Origin: Planctomycetia bacterium
Lineage (GTDB): Bacteria > Planctomycetota > Planctomycetia > Gemmatales > Gemmataceae
Direction of reading: 5' to 3'
Length of the DNA: 33,638 nt
NCBI GenBank assembly: GCA_005786805.1
Contig: SYCV01000144.1
Span: forward strand, 1-33,638
Made by a program: the position numbers and the translations under genes. The notes under the pieces are model-generated. The model made no database searches. It worked only from the letters and a program-made list of their open reading frames with translations, and was not told the DNA's origin. Shown here one piece after another: positions 1 through 7,874 of the stretch; positions within the stretch are counted from its first letter, which is position 1, and every line of letters begins with the position of its first letter.

Positions 1-356
1 AATTCCTTCGATTAAGATTGTGGTTTGAAAAGCTCATGGATAAGAACTCCGACAAAGGGGAGAAAAACATTGCCTCGATTGGTTATAGAGTAATCGCAAG
101 AAGGAGTGCTAGGCAAGCATCTGTTTGAAAAAAGATGAGATCGAGCCCCAATTTGGAAAATCAACAGTTTGGGATAAATCTTTTTCTTTGAATCAACCCG
201 GGAAGTGGATCCCCGCTTTTCAGCGAGGATGACGCAGGTGGGAGAATAGGCTTTATAAGCCAGGATTGATTTATCATCCCTGCTCGAGTCATTCCCATGA
301 AAATGGGAATCCAGAGATTCAATCAACCCGGTAAGCTGATCCCCGATGAGAAAACC
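1..356. other. Non-coding stretch with repeat element
   Basis: No credible gene is present downstream of the sulfatase stop. The stretch contains the hairpin/direct-repeat element described separately (191-344). A 104-codon open frame on the minus strand (12-326) exists, but much of its translation comes from the repeat. It is of the kind produced when short inverted-repeat elements are translated, so it was not called. Nothing else recognisable was seen before position 190. Confidence 0.6.
191..344. repeat. Intergenic dyad repeat element with two hairpins
   Basis: Two direct repeats of 24 bases (191-214 and 321-344, 3 mismatches) lie 130 bases apart. The first runs into a 9-bp stem with one mismatch (209-217 pairing with 222-230, loop TTTC). 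Just before the second is a perfect 8-bp stem (291-298 with 303-310) closed by a GAAA loop. The second hairpin resembles the widespread bacterial class of the type TCATTCCC-loop-GGGAATCC. The element ends 12 bases from the sulfatase stop codon, so it may also act as a 3' end or transcription-attenuating structure for that operon. Classification as a REP/MITE-like element is an inference; no transposase is present. Confidence 0.6.
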
Positions 357-1808
357 TTACTTGCCTTCCTTGGCCCATTGTTTCATTTGTTCGATATTTT
401 TAATCAGGATGGCATTTTTGCTGGCACCCTTCTTGGGACCGAGATATTCCGCCATGTCGCTATCATACTGGGCTTCAGTTTCAGGAACCCGACCCATGTC
501 ATTTGTTGCGACTTCCCAATCTGCAAGCGCCTTGCGATGCCTTTCCAGTTCGGTGGCATATTTTTGGTCCGATGCAAGGTTTTTGATTTCCCAAGGGTCG
601 TTACGAAGATCGTAAAGCTCCTCTTTCGGTCTTTTGGTTGCATAAATCTGGCTTTGGATGGGATCGAGTTTTCCCTGTTCGAAAAGCTCTTTCATGCGGA
701 TGAGGATTTGCTTGCCGTCCTTGTAGCCATTGGGTTGAAGATGAGGCCTTTCGTTGAGGTAGTTACGGATGTATTTGAAATTTTCCGAACGGACGGAACG
801 GATATGCTCCACGGTTTCATCGGCTCGGTCCCGGGCGCTGAATGCGAATTCACGGGGTTTATAATCCACCGCGAAAATATTCCTACCTTGCATATACTGG
901 GGGACCGGGATGCCTGCAAAAGCAAGTGAGCTTGCAGCTATGTCGATATGTTCAACCAGATCATCACGAACCTTGTTGGATGCGATCTTGGGACCATGAA
1001 CCACCAATGGAACATGAATACCCTCCTCGTAAAGGAATTGCTTGCCGCGGGCATGGCTTATTCCATGGTCGGTCCAGAAAAAGATGAGGGTGTTGTCGAG
1101 GACTTTTTCATTCTTGAGTCGCTCAATGAGCTGACCAAGGAGTTTGTCAGTGAGTCTGATGGTATCGAGGTAGGCGGCCCAGTCATTTCGAATCACAGTG
1201 TCGTTCGGGTAGTAGGGAGGAATTTTAAGAAGAGGGGAGTTGGGATCTGTGGGTTTACCAAGTTCCTTGAGAACGAGGTCGTTCCAGTTTTTGCCTTCCC
1301 GGTATTTGCCCCCATGGATTTGTACCTGGGTGAAGAAGGGTTGATTATTTTTTCGAGTGGACCAATCATTGCCATCATAAATTTTCGGATTGAATTCAAA
1401 ATTATAGTCGGTTTTTCCCTTGCCGATTTGCGGGAATGCGCAGTTGGAGGTGTGATAACCAGCCTGTTGAAAAAGGGCTGGCACGGGGACAATCCCCTTT
1501 GGGAGATTGATTTTAATGCTTCCCCTGCCACTGCGGTGATGCTGGGCGCCTATGGAGGTCTGGTACATGCCAGTGATCATCGCACTTCGGGAGATTGAGC
1601 AAATGGGGCCAGTGACAAATGCATTTGAAAAGCGGGTCCCTTTTGTTGCCATTTGGTCGAGGTTTGGGGTGGATATTGCCTTTTCCCCATAACAGCCAAA
1701 GTGAGCGGACATGTCTTCGACCACGACCCAGACAATATTGGGCCTGACAATATCAACGGCGTTGGTGGATGAAGCAGCAATAGCGCCAAGGAGAAGAAAT
1801 CCAAGCAT
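357..1808 (-). CDS. Exported sulfatase (alkaline phosphatase superfamily)
   Basis: A 483-residue sulfatase with a signal peptide at residues 1-17. An Asp/Glu metal-site segment (VEDMS, residues 30-34) is followed by the active-site motif CSISR at residues 70-74. The Cys in this motif is normally converted to formylglycine. The conserved metal/substrate segment TDHG and a following Lys are also present. It should hydrolyse sulfate esters, probably of polysaccharides, outside the cytoplasm. The usual motif is C-x-P/A-x-R; here the third position is Ile. The ATG at 1808 has a GAGG about 8 bases upstream. It lies 14 bp after the SGNH hydrolase gene, suggesting one transcript. The substrate cannot be deduced. 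Confidence 0.9.
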   Translation of the reverse strand: MLGFLLLGAIAASSTNAVDIVRPNIVWVVVEDMSAHFGCYGEKAISTPNLDQMATKGTRFSNAFVTGPICSISRSAMITGMYQTSIGAQHHRSGRGSIKINLPKGIVPVPALFQQAGYHTSNCAFPQIGKGKTDYNFEFNPKIYDGNDWSTRKNNQPFFTQVQIHGGKYREGKNWNDLVLKELGKPTDPNSPLLKIPPYYPNDTVIRNDWAAYLDTIRLTDKLLGQLIERLKNEKVLDNTLIFFWTDHGISHARGKQFLYEEGIHVPLVVHGPKIASNKVRDDLVEHIDIAASSLAFAGIPVPQYMQGRNIFAVDYKPREFAFSARDRADETVEHIRSVRSENFKYIRNYLNERPHLQPNGYKDGKQILIRMKELFEQGKLDPIQSQIYATKRPKEELYDLRNDPWEIKNLASDQKYATELERHRKALADWEVATNDMGRVPETEAQYDSDMAEYLGPKKGASKNAILIKNIEQMKQWAKEGK

Positions 1809-1822
1809 GGGATCGGCCTCTT

Positions 1823-2479
1823 TTATTTGAGCAGGGGTTTGATTTTTTCAGAAAGAACCTCATAGCCCTTGGGGCTGAGATGAAGTTTATCTTCCGCGAA
1901 ATGATCGGTTTTATACTGGCCTGTGGAATCCAGAAACAAAGGGGCTATCTCGACAAAGAGAAGTTGGGGATTGGATTTGCAGAATGATTCCAGAAGAGCG
2001 TTGGCTTTGGCCTGGTCGGCCTTTTGTTTGTCGCGTGATGCGCTGTGCTTGATTCCAAGCAGTATGATTTTCGTTTGGGGGTTGTCCTTGTGGATGAATT
2101 TTACAAAAGCCTTGAAATCATCAGCAACCTGTTCGGGGGTTCGTTTTGCATTGATGTCGTTGTCTCCTGAGTAAAAGACAATGGTCTTGGGTTTGTAAGG
2201 AAGGAGAATGCGAGGGGCAAAATGAACCACATCCCGGGTCTGTGATCCTCCAAATCCGCAATTTTCAAAGGGTTTATCTGGGAAGTTTTGGGCCAGGTTC
2301 CAACGACGGATGGTTGAACTTCCCGTGAAAAAAACAGCGTCAGAGGAAGGTGGTTTTTCTTTGAATCGTTTTTCGATCGCAGCGATATCTTTCTCGTATT
2401 TTCCAAGCCTTGTGGATTCAGCATCCTGGAAGGAGGGAATCATCAACAGCAGGAATGGGAATTTAAGCAGGGAATACAT
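1823..2479 (-). CDS. Exported SGNH/GDSL-type hydrolase
   Basis: A 218-residue SGNH hydrolase. All four family blocks are visible: GSS (block I, catalytic Ser), the GFGGSQ glycine block, GDND (block III Asn) and DKLHLSPKGY carrying the DxxH catalytic Asp and His. Such proteins are esterases or acetylxylan/carbohydrate esterases. A hydrophobic N-terminus (YSLLKFPFLLLMI) suggests export. I chose the ATG at 2479 because AAAGGA lies 7-8 bases upstream; a longer frame would need a TTG at 2497. It sits immediately before the sulfatase, so removal of acyl and sulfate groups from the same polysaccharide is plausible (inference). Confidence 0.88.
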   Translation of the reverse strand: MYSLLKFPFLLLMIPSFQDAESTRLGKYEKDIAAIEKRFKEKPPSSDAVFFTGSSTIRRWNLAQNFPDKPFENCGFGGSQTRDVVHFAPRILLPYKPKTIVFYSGDNDINAKRTPEQVADDFKAFVKFIHKDNPQTKIILLGIKHSASRDKQKADQAKANALLESFCKSNPQLLFVEIAPLFLDSTGQYKTDHFAEDKLHLSPKGYEVLSEKIKPLLK

Positions 2480-2570
2480 GATAAGGTCCTTTGGCAAGTT
2501 GGTTATTGGTAATCATCAAAGTGTAATAAAAAAGTTGTTATGCGATTAGGATAAAACATGATGAAGTGCT

Positions 2571-3014
2571 TTATTTTTTTTCGCGTTTGTAGACTGCCAG
2601 GAAAACCTGGTTACCCAGGAATGACCTGAATGCCTCGGGCCTTTTTTTTCCCTCGAGGTCGTAGCAAATCATCAAAGAGTTGCCTGATAATTCATAAATC
2701 GCGGGGAATGTCTTGCCCTGGTTTTGCCCCTCGGTGCTGGTGATGTCCATTTCCTTGGGTTTGGAATCGGGAGACAACTTCAAGGTTCCCTTGTCTGAAA
2801 GTTTCCCCACCCTTGAGGAATAGGAGGTTCCCGAGATTATGAGAGAAACACTTGAGACGAAATCCTGGGGGAGTTTTTTTCCAGCCAGTTCCGCGCTTTC
2901 TAGGATCCAGGTGCCAGATATTTTTTCAGGATCTTTTTCTTGGGCGGAAATGCTGGCATCAAAGATTGGCAAAATAAGAAAGAGTGCAAGTGTGGTTGTA
3001 AATCGTTGCATCAT
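2571..3014 (-). CDS. TIGR03067-family exported protein
   Basis: A 147-residue protein with a signal peptide (about residues 1-24, ending near ISAQ). The single domain matches the TIGR03067 pattern: an initial SGTWILESAELAGKK segment, a middle KGTLKLSPDSKPKEMDI segment with the typical 'P..mDi' turn, a YELSGNSLMICYD segment, and a closing RPEAFRS segment. The family is known mainly from planctomycetes and some acidobacteria, often in many paralogues; its function is unknown, though it resembles lipocalin-like beta-barrels. Two consecutive ATGs (3014, 3011) follow AAAGGA, either of which could be used. It is separated from the SGNH gene by 91 bp with no other feature. Confidence 0.85.
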   Translation of the reverse strand: MMQRFTTTLALFLILPIFDASISAQEKDPEKISGTWILESAELAGKKLPQDFVSSVSLIISGTSYSSRVGKLSDKGTLKLSPDSKPKEMDITSTEGQNQGKTFPAIYELSGNSLMICYDLEGKKRPEAFRSFLGNQVFLAVYKREKK

Positions 3015-3061
3015 AATGATCCTTTGAAACCATGGAATTTAATGAGTAAGTGTTCCCGATA

Positions 3062-3529
3062 TCATGATAAAAATTCATCCATGTTGGAATTTTTCTTCAT
3101 TGTCTTATGAAAAATTGAAAATAGAACAGCGGTGTTTAAACCAACAACCAGCATGCCCGTTGCTGCTTCCAAAGGTTCTAGCATTCTGAATGGTGCCACT
3201 AAAACATGTTTTCCAGTGCCCAATGTGGTGTAAGTGGTTGCGGAAAAATAAAGTGCATCATTAATGTTGGCAAAAGTTCCAAATGCCATCAGTAAACCAC
3301 ACCAAAACATGATTTGAATAAAACTGGAGATGACGAAGAAAAAAGTCGCAATCAGAATTGGCGGCATGATAAGCGCCAAGCCTTCTGCGCTAGGGAATGC
3401 AGCTAGGAATTTGAGCTGCATCTTGATAGTAAGCGATAGGAAAAAAGAATGTAAAACCAAGCACAAGAACATTGTGCATATACCGTAAATTGCTACTTCA
3501 GAAAAACTGACATTTAAAATCAATTCCAT
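3062..3529 (-). CDS. Small ion-channel-like membrane protein with altered filter
   Basis: A 155-residue integral membrane protein. Hydrophobic segments lie at about residues 11-35, 50-84 and 124-140. A pore-helix/filter-like stretch, ATTYTTLGTGKHV, starts near residue 97. Its arrangement matches the two-transmembrane potassium-channel module (Ion_trans_2): pore loop, filter, then a last helix with small residues (GMLVVGLNTAVLFSIF). The canonical filter is T-x-G-Y-G; here it reads TLGTG, with Thr105 in the Tyr position. AAGGA lies 6 bases before the ATG at 3529. The gene follows the DJ-1-like gene by 21 bp. Ion selectivity is uncertain. Confidence 0.75.
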   Translation of the reverse strand: MELILNVSFSEVAIYGICTMFLCLVLHSFFLSLTIKMQLKFLAAFPSAEGLALIMPPILIATFFFVISSFIQIMFWCGLLMAFGTFANINDALYFSATTYTTLGTGKHVLVAPFRMLEPLEAATGMLVVGLNTAVLFSIFHKTMKKNSNMDEFLS

Positions 3530-3550
3530 TGGTTGTCCTTAAGAACGGTC

Positions 3551-4132
3551 TTAGGGTTCGATTTTAGTGCCCAGGATTTCAAGGAATTTCGCAAGCCATT
3601 GAGGATGCGCGGGCCATGCGGGGGCACTCACAAGGTTGCCCTCGACAAAAGCCTGGTCAATCCCAATATTCGCGACTGATCCACCGCAAACGGTGATTTC
3701 CGGACCTACCGCGGGGTAGGCGGAGCAAGTCCTTCCTTTTAATACCCCTGCCGCGGCGAGAAGCTGAGGCCCATGACAGATGGCCGCGATTGGTTTGTTT
3801 GTGTCCGCAAAATGTTTGACAATTGCAAGAACTTTTGGATTCAGGCGCAGGTATTCGGGTGCCCTTCCACCCGGAATGACGAGGGCATCGTATTGGGCGG
3901 GGTTGATTTCAGCAAATGTTGCGTTCAGGGTGAAACGATGGCCTGGCTTTTCACTGTATGTCTGCTGGCCCTCGAAATCATGAATCGCAGTGAGAACATA
4001 GTCGCCGGATTTTTTGTCAGGGCATATCGCGTGAACATGATGGCCAACCATGGTGAGGGCCTGGAACGGTACCATGATTTCATAATCTTCAACAAAATCG
4101 CCCGCCAGCATCAGAATTTTTTTTGCAGCCAT
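3551..4132 (-). CDS. DJ-1/PfpI family protein
   Basis: A 193-residue DJ-1/PfpI superfamily protein. It starts [23 protein letters not shown] (conserved Glu/Asp near the active site). It has [12 protein letters not shown] and the nucleophile elbow [15 protein letters not shown] with the reactive Cys, followed by CSAYPAV and a WPAHPQWL tail. Members include cysteine peptidases, glyoxalase III/deglycase-like enzymes and stress chaperones; the exact activity here is not determinable. The ATG at 4132 is preferred because AAAAGGAG lies 8-10 bases upstream; the frame extends to a TTG at 4156, which has no comparable signal. It follows the glycosyltransferase by 62 bp. Confidence 0.88.
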   Translation of the reverse strand: MAAKKILMLAGDFVEDYEIMVPFQALTMVGHHVHAICPDKKSGDYVLTAIHDFEGQQTYSEKPGHRFTLNATFAEINPAQYDALVIPGGRAPEYLRLNPKVLAIVKHFADTNKPIAAICHGPQLLAAAGVLKGRTCSAYPAVGPEITVCGGSVANIGIDQAFVEGNLVSAPAWPAHPQWLAKFLEILGTKIEP

Positions 4133-4194
4133 CACAAGTGCTCCTTTTAAAAACAATGGGGTAAATATGCCAAAAAATGTTATCGAATCCTAGA

Positions 4195-4923
4195 TTATTT
4201 CTTGGGAAGTTGGTGGTATACCGGGTCATCGGGTCGTTCTTCATACCAGAGATCCAGCCCTTTTTTGGAGCGAAAGCCATTTGGACCAGCAAAAACAAGT
4301 TTTACCAGCAGCCAGATTGTAGGGCCGGGCCTCATGGTCCATATTTTTCTCGCGGAGGTGGTGACTCTTGCCCTTGGAATAATGAAAGAACCGGTCTTGG
4401 ATAACCTTGAAGAGAAAGCCACATCCTCAGCGGCATAAAATTCCTCGGGAAAGCCCCCGATTTTTTCGAATGCCTCCCTGGTAACAAAAATACAGCACCC
4501 CCCCACAAGCTTGAAAAGCCTCCCGAAGAATAAACCCATCGGGTGCAGGATTCCCGCCCAGAATGGCAACCTCGCGTCATAATCAAAATGGCATCCGCCT
4601 CCAACAGCCCCGGACCTGATGGCTTCAAGGCTTTCCTTAAGGCATGCTTGGTTGATGCAGGTGTCCGCGTCGATGAAAAAGAATATGTCACCGCTGGCGA
4701 CTTTTGCCCCACTGTTCCTTGTTGCTGCGATTTTACGGTTGTTGACAGAAATCACCCTGGCCCCGGCTTTTTCCCCCACTGCTTTGGTGTTGTCGGTGGA
4801 GGCATCATCCACCACCAGGATCTCATATTTTTCCCCGACGGATCCCGCGGAATGGTGAATTGCGCCGATGGTTTTCTCAAGATAAGCCTCCTCGTTATGC
4901 GCTGGAATGATGAATGAAAGCAT
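4195..4923 (-). CDS. Glycosyltransferase family 2
   Basis: A 242-residue GT-A fold glycosyltransferase. The N-terminal LSFIIPAHNEEAYLEKTI segment, the VVDDASTDNT segment (residues 38-46) and the DAD metal-binding triad at residues 85-87 are all visible. These are followed by a GGCCIFVTREAFEKIGGFPE acceptor-side motif and ED (AAEDVAF) as the likely catalytic base. No transmembrane helix is evident, so it is probably cytoplasmic. It transfers a sugar from a nucleotide or lipid-linked donor; donor and acceptor are unknown. It is the first gene of the leftmost minus-strand run and is divergent from the ABC transporter (111 bp between starts). Confidence 0.88.
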   Translation of the reverse strand: MLSFIIPAHNEEAYLEKTIGAIHHSAGSVGEKYEILVVDDASTDNTKAVGEKAGARVISVNNRKIAATRNSGAKVASGDIFFFIDADTCINQACLKESLEAIRSGAVGGGCHFDYDARLPFWAGILHPMGLFFGRLFKLVGGCCIFVTREAFEKIGGFPEEFYAAEDVAFSSRLSKTGSFIIPRARVTTSARKIWTMRPGPTIWLLVKLVFAGPNGFRSKKGLDLWYEERPDDPVYHQLPKK

Positions 4924-4999
4924 TCTCGTTACCCCTTCAGTGATTCGGGTATTGTTGCAGATTGGTTGCAGGAATTCAAAGTCATATGGGAAGGATTGT

Positions 5000-5028
5000 T
5001 TGAGCTTTGGTTAAAAACAACCCATAAT
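5000..5028 (+). promoter_or_regulatory. Candidate sigma70-type promoter, leaderless start
   Basis: TTGAGC (5000-5005) and CATAAT (5023-5028) are separated by 17 bases. Transcription would begin near 5035, which is the ATG of the ABC ATPase. No Shine-Dalgarno sequence precedes that ATG, so a leaderless mRNA is suggested. This is by eye only. Confidence 0.4.
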
Positions 5029-5034
5029 AAGCGA

Positions 5035-6537
5035 ATGGATACAAAAGCCCTGCCGCAGGAAAAACTTCTGGTCATGTCGGGAATGGTGAAAACTTTTCCG
5101 GGTGTGAAAGCGTTGCGGGGTGTGAGCCTTGAGCTTTCAAAAGGCGAGACACTCGCGTTACTTGGTGAAAATGGCGCCGGAAAAAGCACGCTTATAAAAA
5201 TATTGGCGGGAGCCCTTCAGCCCGATTCCGGCGAAATATTTGTTAAAGGCCGACAGTTGAGAATGAAAAGTCCGGCTGATTCCAGAAGGGCGGGTATAGC
5301 AGTTATTCACCAGGAGTTCGCGCTGGTGAATGGCTTGACTGCCTGTGAGAATATATTCCTGGGCAAGCCGCTTCACACCTGTTCCGTGATTCATCTTAAA
5401 AAAGAAAATGCCGGGGCGAGGGAATTACTTGAGAAACTGGGTGCGGATTTCGATCCCCGAACACCTTGCAGCCAATTGAGTGTCGCCCAGAGGCAGATTG
5501 TCGAGATCGCCAAGGCCTTGTCTGACAAAGCTTCCATATTGATTTTAGATGAGCCTACCGCAGCCTTGACCCCCCGTGAGACAAACCGGCTTTTCATCCT
5601 TCTTGATCAACTCCGGAATAATGGGATGGGGATAATTTATGTGAGCCATCGCCTTGATGAGGTGTTTGCGATTTCCAACCGGGTGCAGGTTCTGAGGGAT
5701 GGCGCGGAGGTCGCAGCCACCTTGACGAATGGCACAACCCAGACCCAGGTCATCAGTTGGATGGTGGGGCGCGAGATCAATCAAGGCCGCGATTTTAAAA
5801 AAGCAAGTAAGGGCGAAATTCTACTGGAGGCTTTGCGGCTGAAAAATGGAACCAAGGTGAGGGATGTCTCCCTGGAGGTCCATGAGGGGGAAATTCTCGG
5901 ATTGACGGGTTTGGTTGGTTCCGGGCGCACCGAGGTTTTAAGGATAATCGCGGGAGCAGATATTCCTGAATCTGGTGAGTTAGCCCTTGAAGGTGCAAGA
6001 TTGGAGTTGCGTCATCCAAGTGATGCGATTCGCAAGGGAATATTTTTCCTCACGGAAGACAGGAAGGGGCAGGGTTTGTTCCTTGAGCGGCCCGTGCATG
6101 AGAACTTCAGCATCGCGTCACTTTTTCGTTTTGCCTTTTTGGGATTGATCAACCTGTTTCGCGAGACCCAAGCGTTTCTAGCCCACAGGGATTCCATGGG
6201 GATCAAGGCATCTTCTCCTTTGGCAAAGATTGTGAACCTCTCTGGTGGTAACCAGCAAAAAGTATTGCTGGCCCGCTGGCTTGAAAGAAAAGGCAGGGTG
6301 TTTTTGCTGGACGAGCCCACCCGTGGGGTTGATGTTGGCGCCAAGGAGGAAATCCATCACCTTCTCAGAAAGCTCGCTGCGGAGGGTAATGCCATACTTG
6401 TGGTTAGCAGTGAGTTGCCTGAAGTGCTTGCCATTTGCGATCGGATACTGGTCATGCATGAGGGGCGGGTCAAGGGGGAGATAATGGATGTTAATATCGC
6501 GACCCAGGAACAGATAATGGGGCTTGCAATTCAATGA
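5035..6537 (+). CDS. Sugar ABC transporter ATP-binding protein (RbsA/MglA-like)
   Basis: A 500-residue tandem ATPase of the CUT2 class. The first domain has Walker A GENGAGKST (residues 44-52), a degenerate signature (LSVAQRQ) and Walker B ILDEPTAAL. The second domain has the non-canonical Walker A GLVGSGRTE that is typical of RbsA-type second halves, signature LSGGNQQK and Walker B LLDEPTRGVD. It powers uptake (or release) of a sugar or other small ligand such as autoinducer-2 or nucleoside. The ATG at 5035 gives the usual family length of about 500; an in-frame TTG at 4966 would add a non-family extension. It overlaps the permease by 4 bases (ATGA). The substrate is unknown. Confidence 0.92.
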   Translation: MDTKALPQEKLLVMSGMVKTFPGVKALRGVSLELSKGETLALLGENGAGKSTLIKILAGALQPDSGEIFVKGRQLRMKSPADSRRAGIAVIHQEFALVNGLTACENIFLGKPLHTCSVIHLKKENAGARELLEKLGADFDPRTPCSQLSVAQRQIVEIAKALSDKASILILDEPTAALTPRETNRLFILLDQLRNNGMGIIYVSHRLDEVFAISNRVQVLRDGAEVAATLTNGTTQTQVISWMVGREINQGRDFKKASKGEILLEALRLKNGTKVRDVSLEVHEGEILGLTGLVGSGRTEVLRIIAGADIPESGELALEGARLELRHPSDAIRKGIFFLTEDRKGQGLFLERPVHENFSIASLFRFAFLGLINLFRETQAFLAHRDSMGIKASSPLAKIVNLSGGNQQKVLLARWLERKGRVFLLDEPTRGVDVGAKEEIHHLLRKLAAEGNAILVVSSELPEVLAICDRILVMHEGRVKGEIMDVNIATQEQIMGLAIQ

Positions 6538-7874
6538 AGAATAACCTTGCTGGAAAGATATCAGGATGGCTTGCCGGTCGTGGGATGCTGCTGGTGTTGT
6601 TGTTGCTCGCTGTTTTTCTCGGCTTTGCCACACTTGCGGACCAGAACCCCAATGACGCGGAAGCCGGAACCGCGCTTGCCAAAACCCTGGGGCAGTCGAA
6701 CGGCGGGAATAAAAACATCTTGATCGTGGTGCGACCATCGGAGGAGGATTCGTTGTTCGCCCAAGCCGTTGAAACCGAGGTCCTAAAGCAAAAGGGCGTG
6801 GTGGCGGGAATCGTGCGGGGCTCGCCCTCGGATGCGCGTGCCAGCCTCGAAAGGTTGCAGAAAGAAGGGGTTAAACTTGATGCCATCGCATGCAACCACT
6901 TTACCGCCGGTTGGTCGATCTTTGAAAACATGGGCGTGAAGTTTCCCGGCTTGGGTGATGTGAAAATTGTTGAGCCCGTCTCATATCGATGGCCCAACTT
7001 CCTCAAGCGTGAAAACCTCATGAACATAGTGAACCAGATTGCAGTGATTGCAATACTAGCGGTGGGGATGACATTTGTGATTCTCACGGGCGGGATAGAC
7101 CTTTCCGTTGGAGCGATGATCGCGTTTTCCGCGGTGCTGGTGGCAAGACTTATCCGTGATTTTGGCGGTGGTGTTGATGCCACGGTTACCGCGCTTATTG
7201 TCAGCAGCCTTGCCACTATCGGGGTTTGTGCCCTCATGGGAATGTTTTCAGGGGTCATGGTCGCCTGCTTTTCGATCCCGTCTTTCATCGCCACGCTTGC
7301 CATGATGCTGATCGCTGGTGGACTTGCGTATTTGATCTCGGATGGGCAGTCGATTGACCGGATACCCGAATCATTCATGTGGCTTGGAAGGGGAAGCACG
7401 GTGATGCGAATTCCGGTCGCGGTGGTTTTGACAGCGGTCATTTATTTGATTGCCCATATCGCGATGACCCGCACGATTTTTGGCCGTTATGTTTATGCGG
7501 TTGGTGGCAATCGGGAGGCTGCCAGGTTGAGTGGCGTATCAGTGTTGGGTGTGTTGGTTCTTGTATATACAGTTTCAGGTGCGTTGGCGGGACTGGGTGG
7601 TATCGTGATGGCTTCCCAATTGAAGAGTGGTGCTCCAACTTACGGCCATATGTACGAGCTTTATGTCATTGCGGCTGTGGTGGTGGGTGGCACATCTCTC
7701 GCGGGGGGCGAGGGAAAAATCACAGGCACATTGATTGGCGCGTTGATACTCGCGGTGATTCAAAACGGCATGAACCTCCTGGGATTTGATAGCAACATGC
7801 AGAAGTGCATTCTGGGGGGTGTTTTGATACTGGCAATATTATTGGATGGGTCGCGACTGAAGCTATCTAGGTGA
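6534..7874 (+). CDS. ABC permease (RbsC-like) with extracytoplasmic insertion
   Basis: A 446-residue permease of the BPD_transp_2 family. From residue 155 on it looks ordinary: NFLKRENLMNIVNQIAVIAIL, then the hallmark GMTFVILTGGIDLSVG (about 178-193), further helices, and a VVVGGTSLAGGEG loop. Family members are about 320 residues. The excess of about 118 residues (36-155) lies after the first helix (about 17-34). It reads as an alternating strand/helix region (NILIVV, a helix around DSLFAQAVETEVLKQ, then a ligand-protein-like LERLQKEGVKLDAIACN). This resembles part of a periplasmic sugar-binding protein. No separate binding-protein gene is adjacent. The stop overlaps the opposite-strand methyltransferase gene by 8 bases, tail to tail. 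Confidence 0.9.
   Translation: MKNNLAGKISGWLAGRGMLLVLLLLAVFLGFATLADQNPNDAEAGTALAKTLGQSNGGNKNILIVVRPSEEDSLFAQAVETEVLKQKGVVAGIVRGSPSDARASLERLQKEGVKLDAIACNHFTAGWSIFENMGVKFPGLGDVKIVEPVSYRWPNFLKRENLMNIVNQIAVIAILAVGMTFVILTGGIDLSVGAMIAFSAVLVARLIRDFGGGVDATVTALIVSSLATIGVCALMGMFSGVMVACFSIPSFIATLAMMLIAGGLAYLISDGQSIDRIPESFMWLGRGSTVMRIPVAVVLTAVIYLIAHIAMTRTIFGRYVYAVGGNREAARLSGVSVLGVLVLVYTVSGALAGLGGIVMASQLKSGAPTYGHMYELYVIAAVVVGGTSLAGGEGKITGTLIGALILAVIQNGMNLLGFDSNMQKCILGGVLILAILLDGSRLKLSR

Noticed and set aside
12..326. Open frame of 104 codons on the minus strand
   Set aside because: Its translation is largely the hairpin/direct-repeat element; no domain, no ribosome site, and it lies across non-coding repeat sequence.
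297..929. Long plus-strand open frame opposite the sulfatase
   Set aside because: Antisense shadow of a well-supported sulfatase gene; its product has no recognisable domain.
948..1598. 216-codon plus-strand frame inside the sulfatase
   Set aside because: Antisense shadow, no ribosome site or domain.
4966..5034. N-terminal extension of the ABC ATPase from TTG 4966
   Set aside because: The extra 23 residues do not match the family; the length from ATG 5035 (500) agrees with RbsA-type proteins.
6534..7874. Permease as a fusion or frameshift artefact
   Set aside because: The frame is continuous, the helices before and after the insertion match the family, and the insertion has ordered secondary-structure pattern, so a real insertion is more likely.
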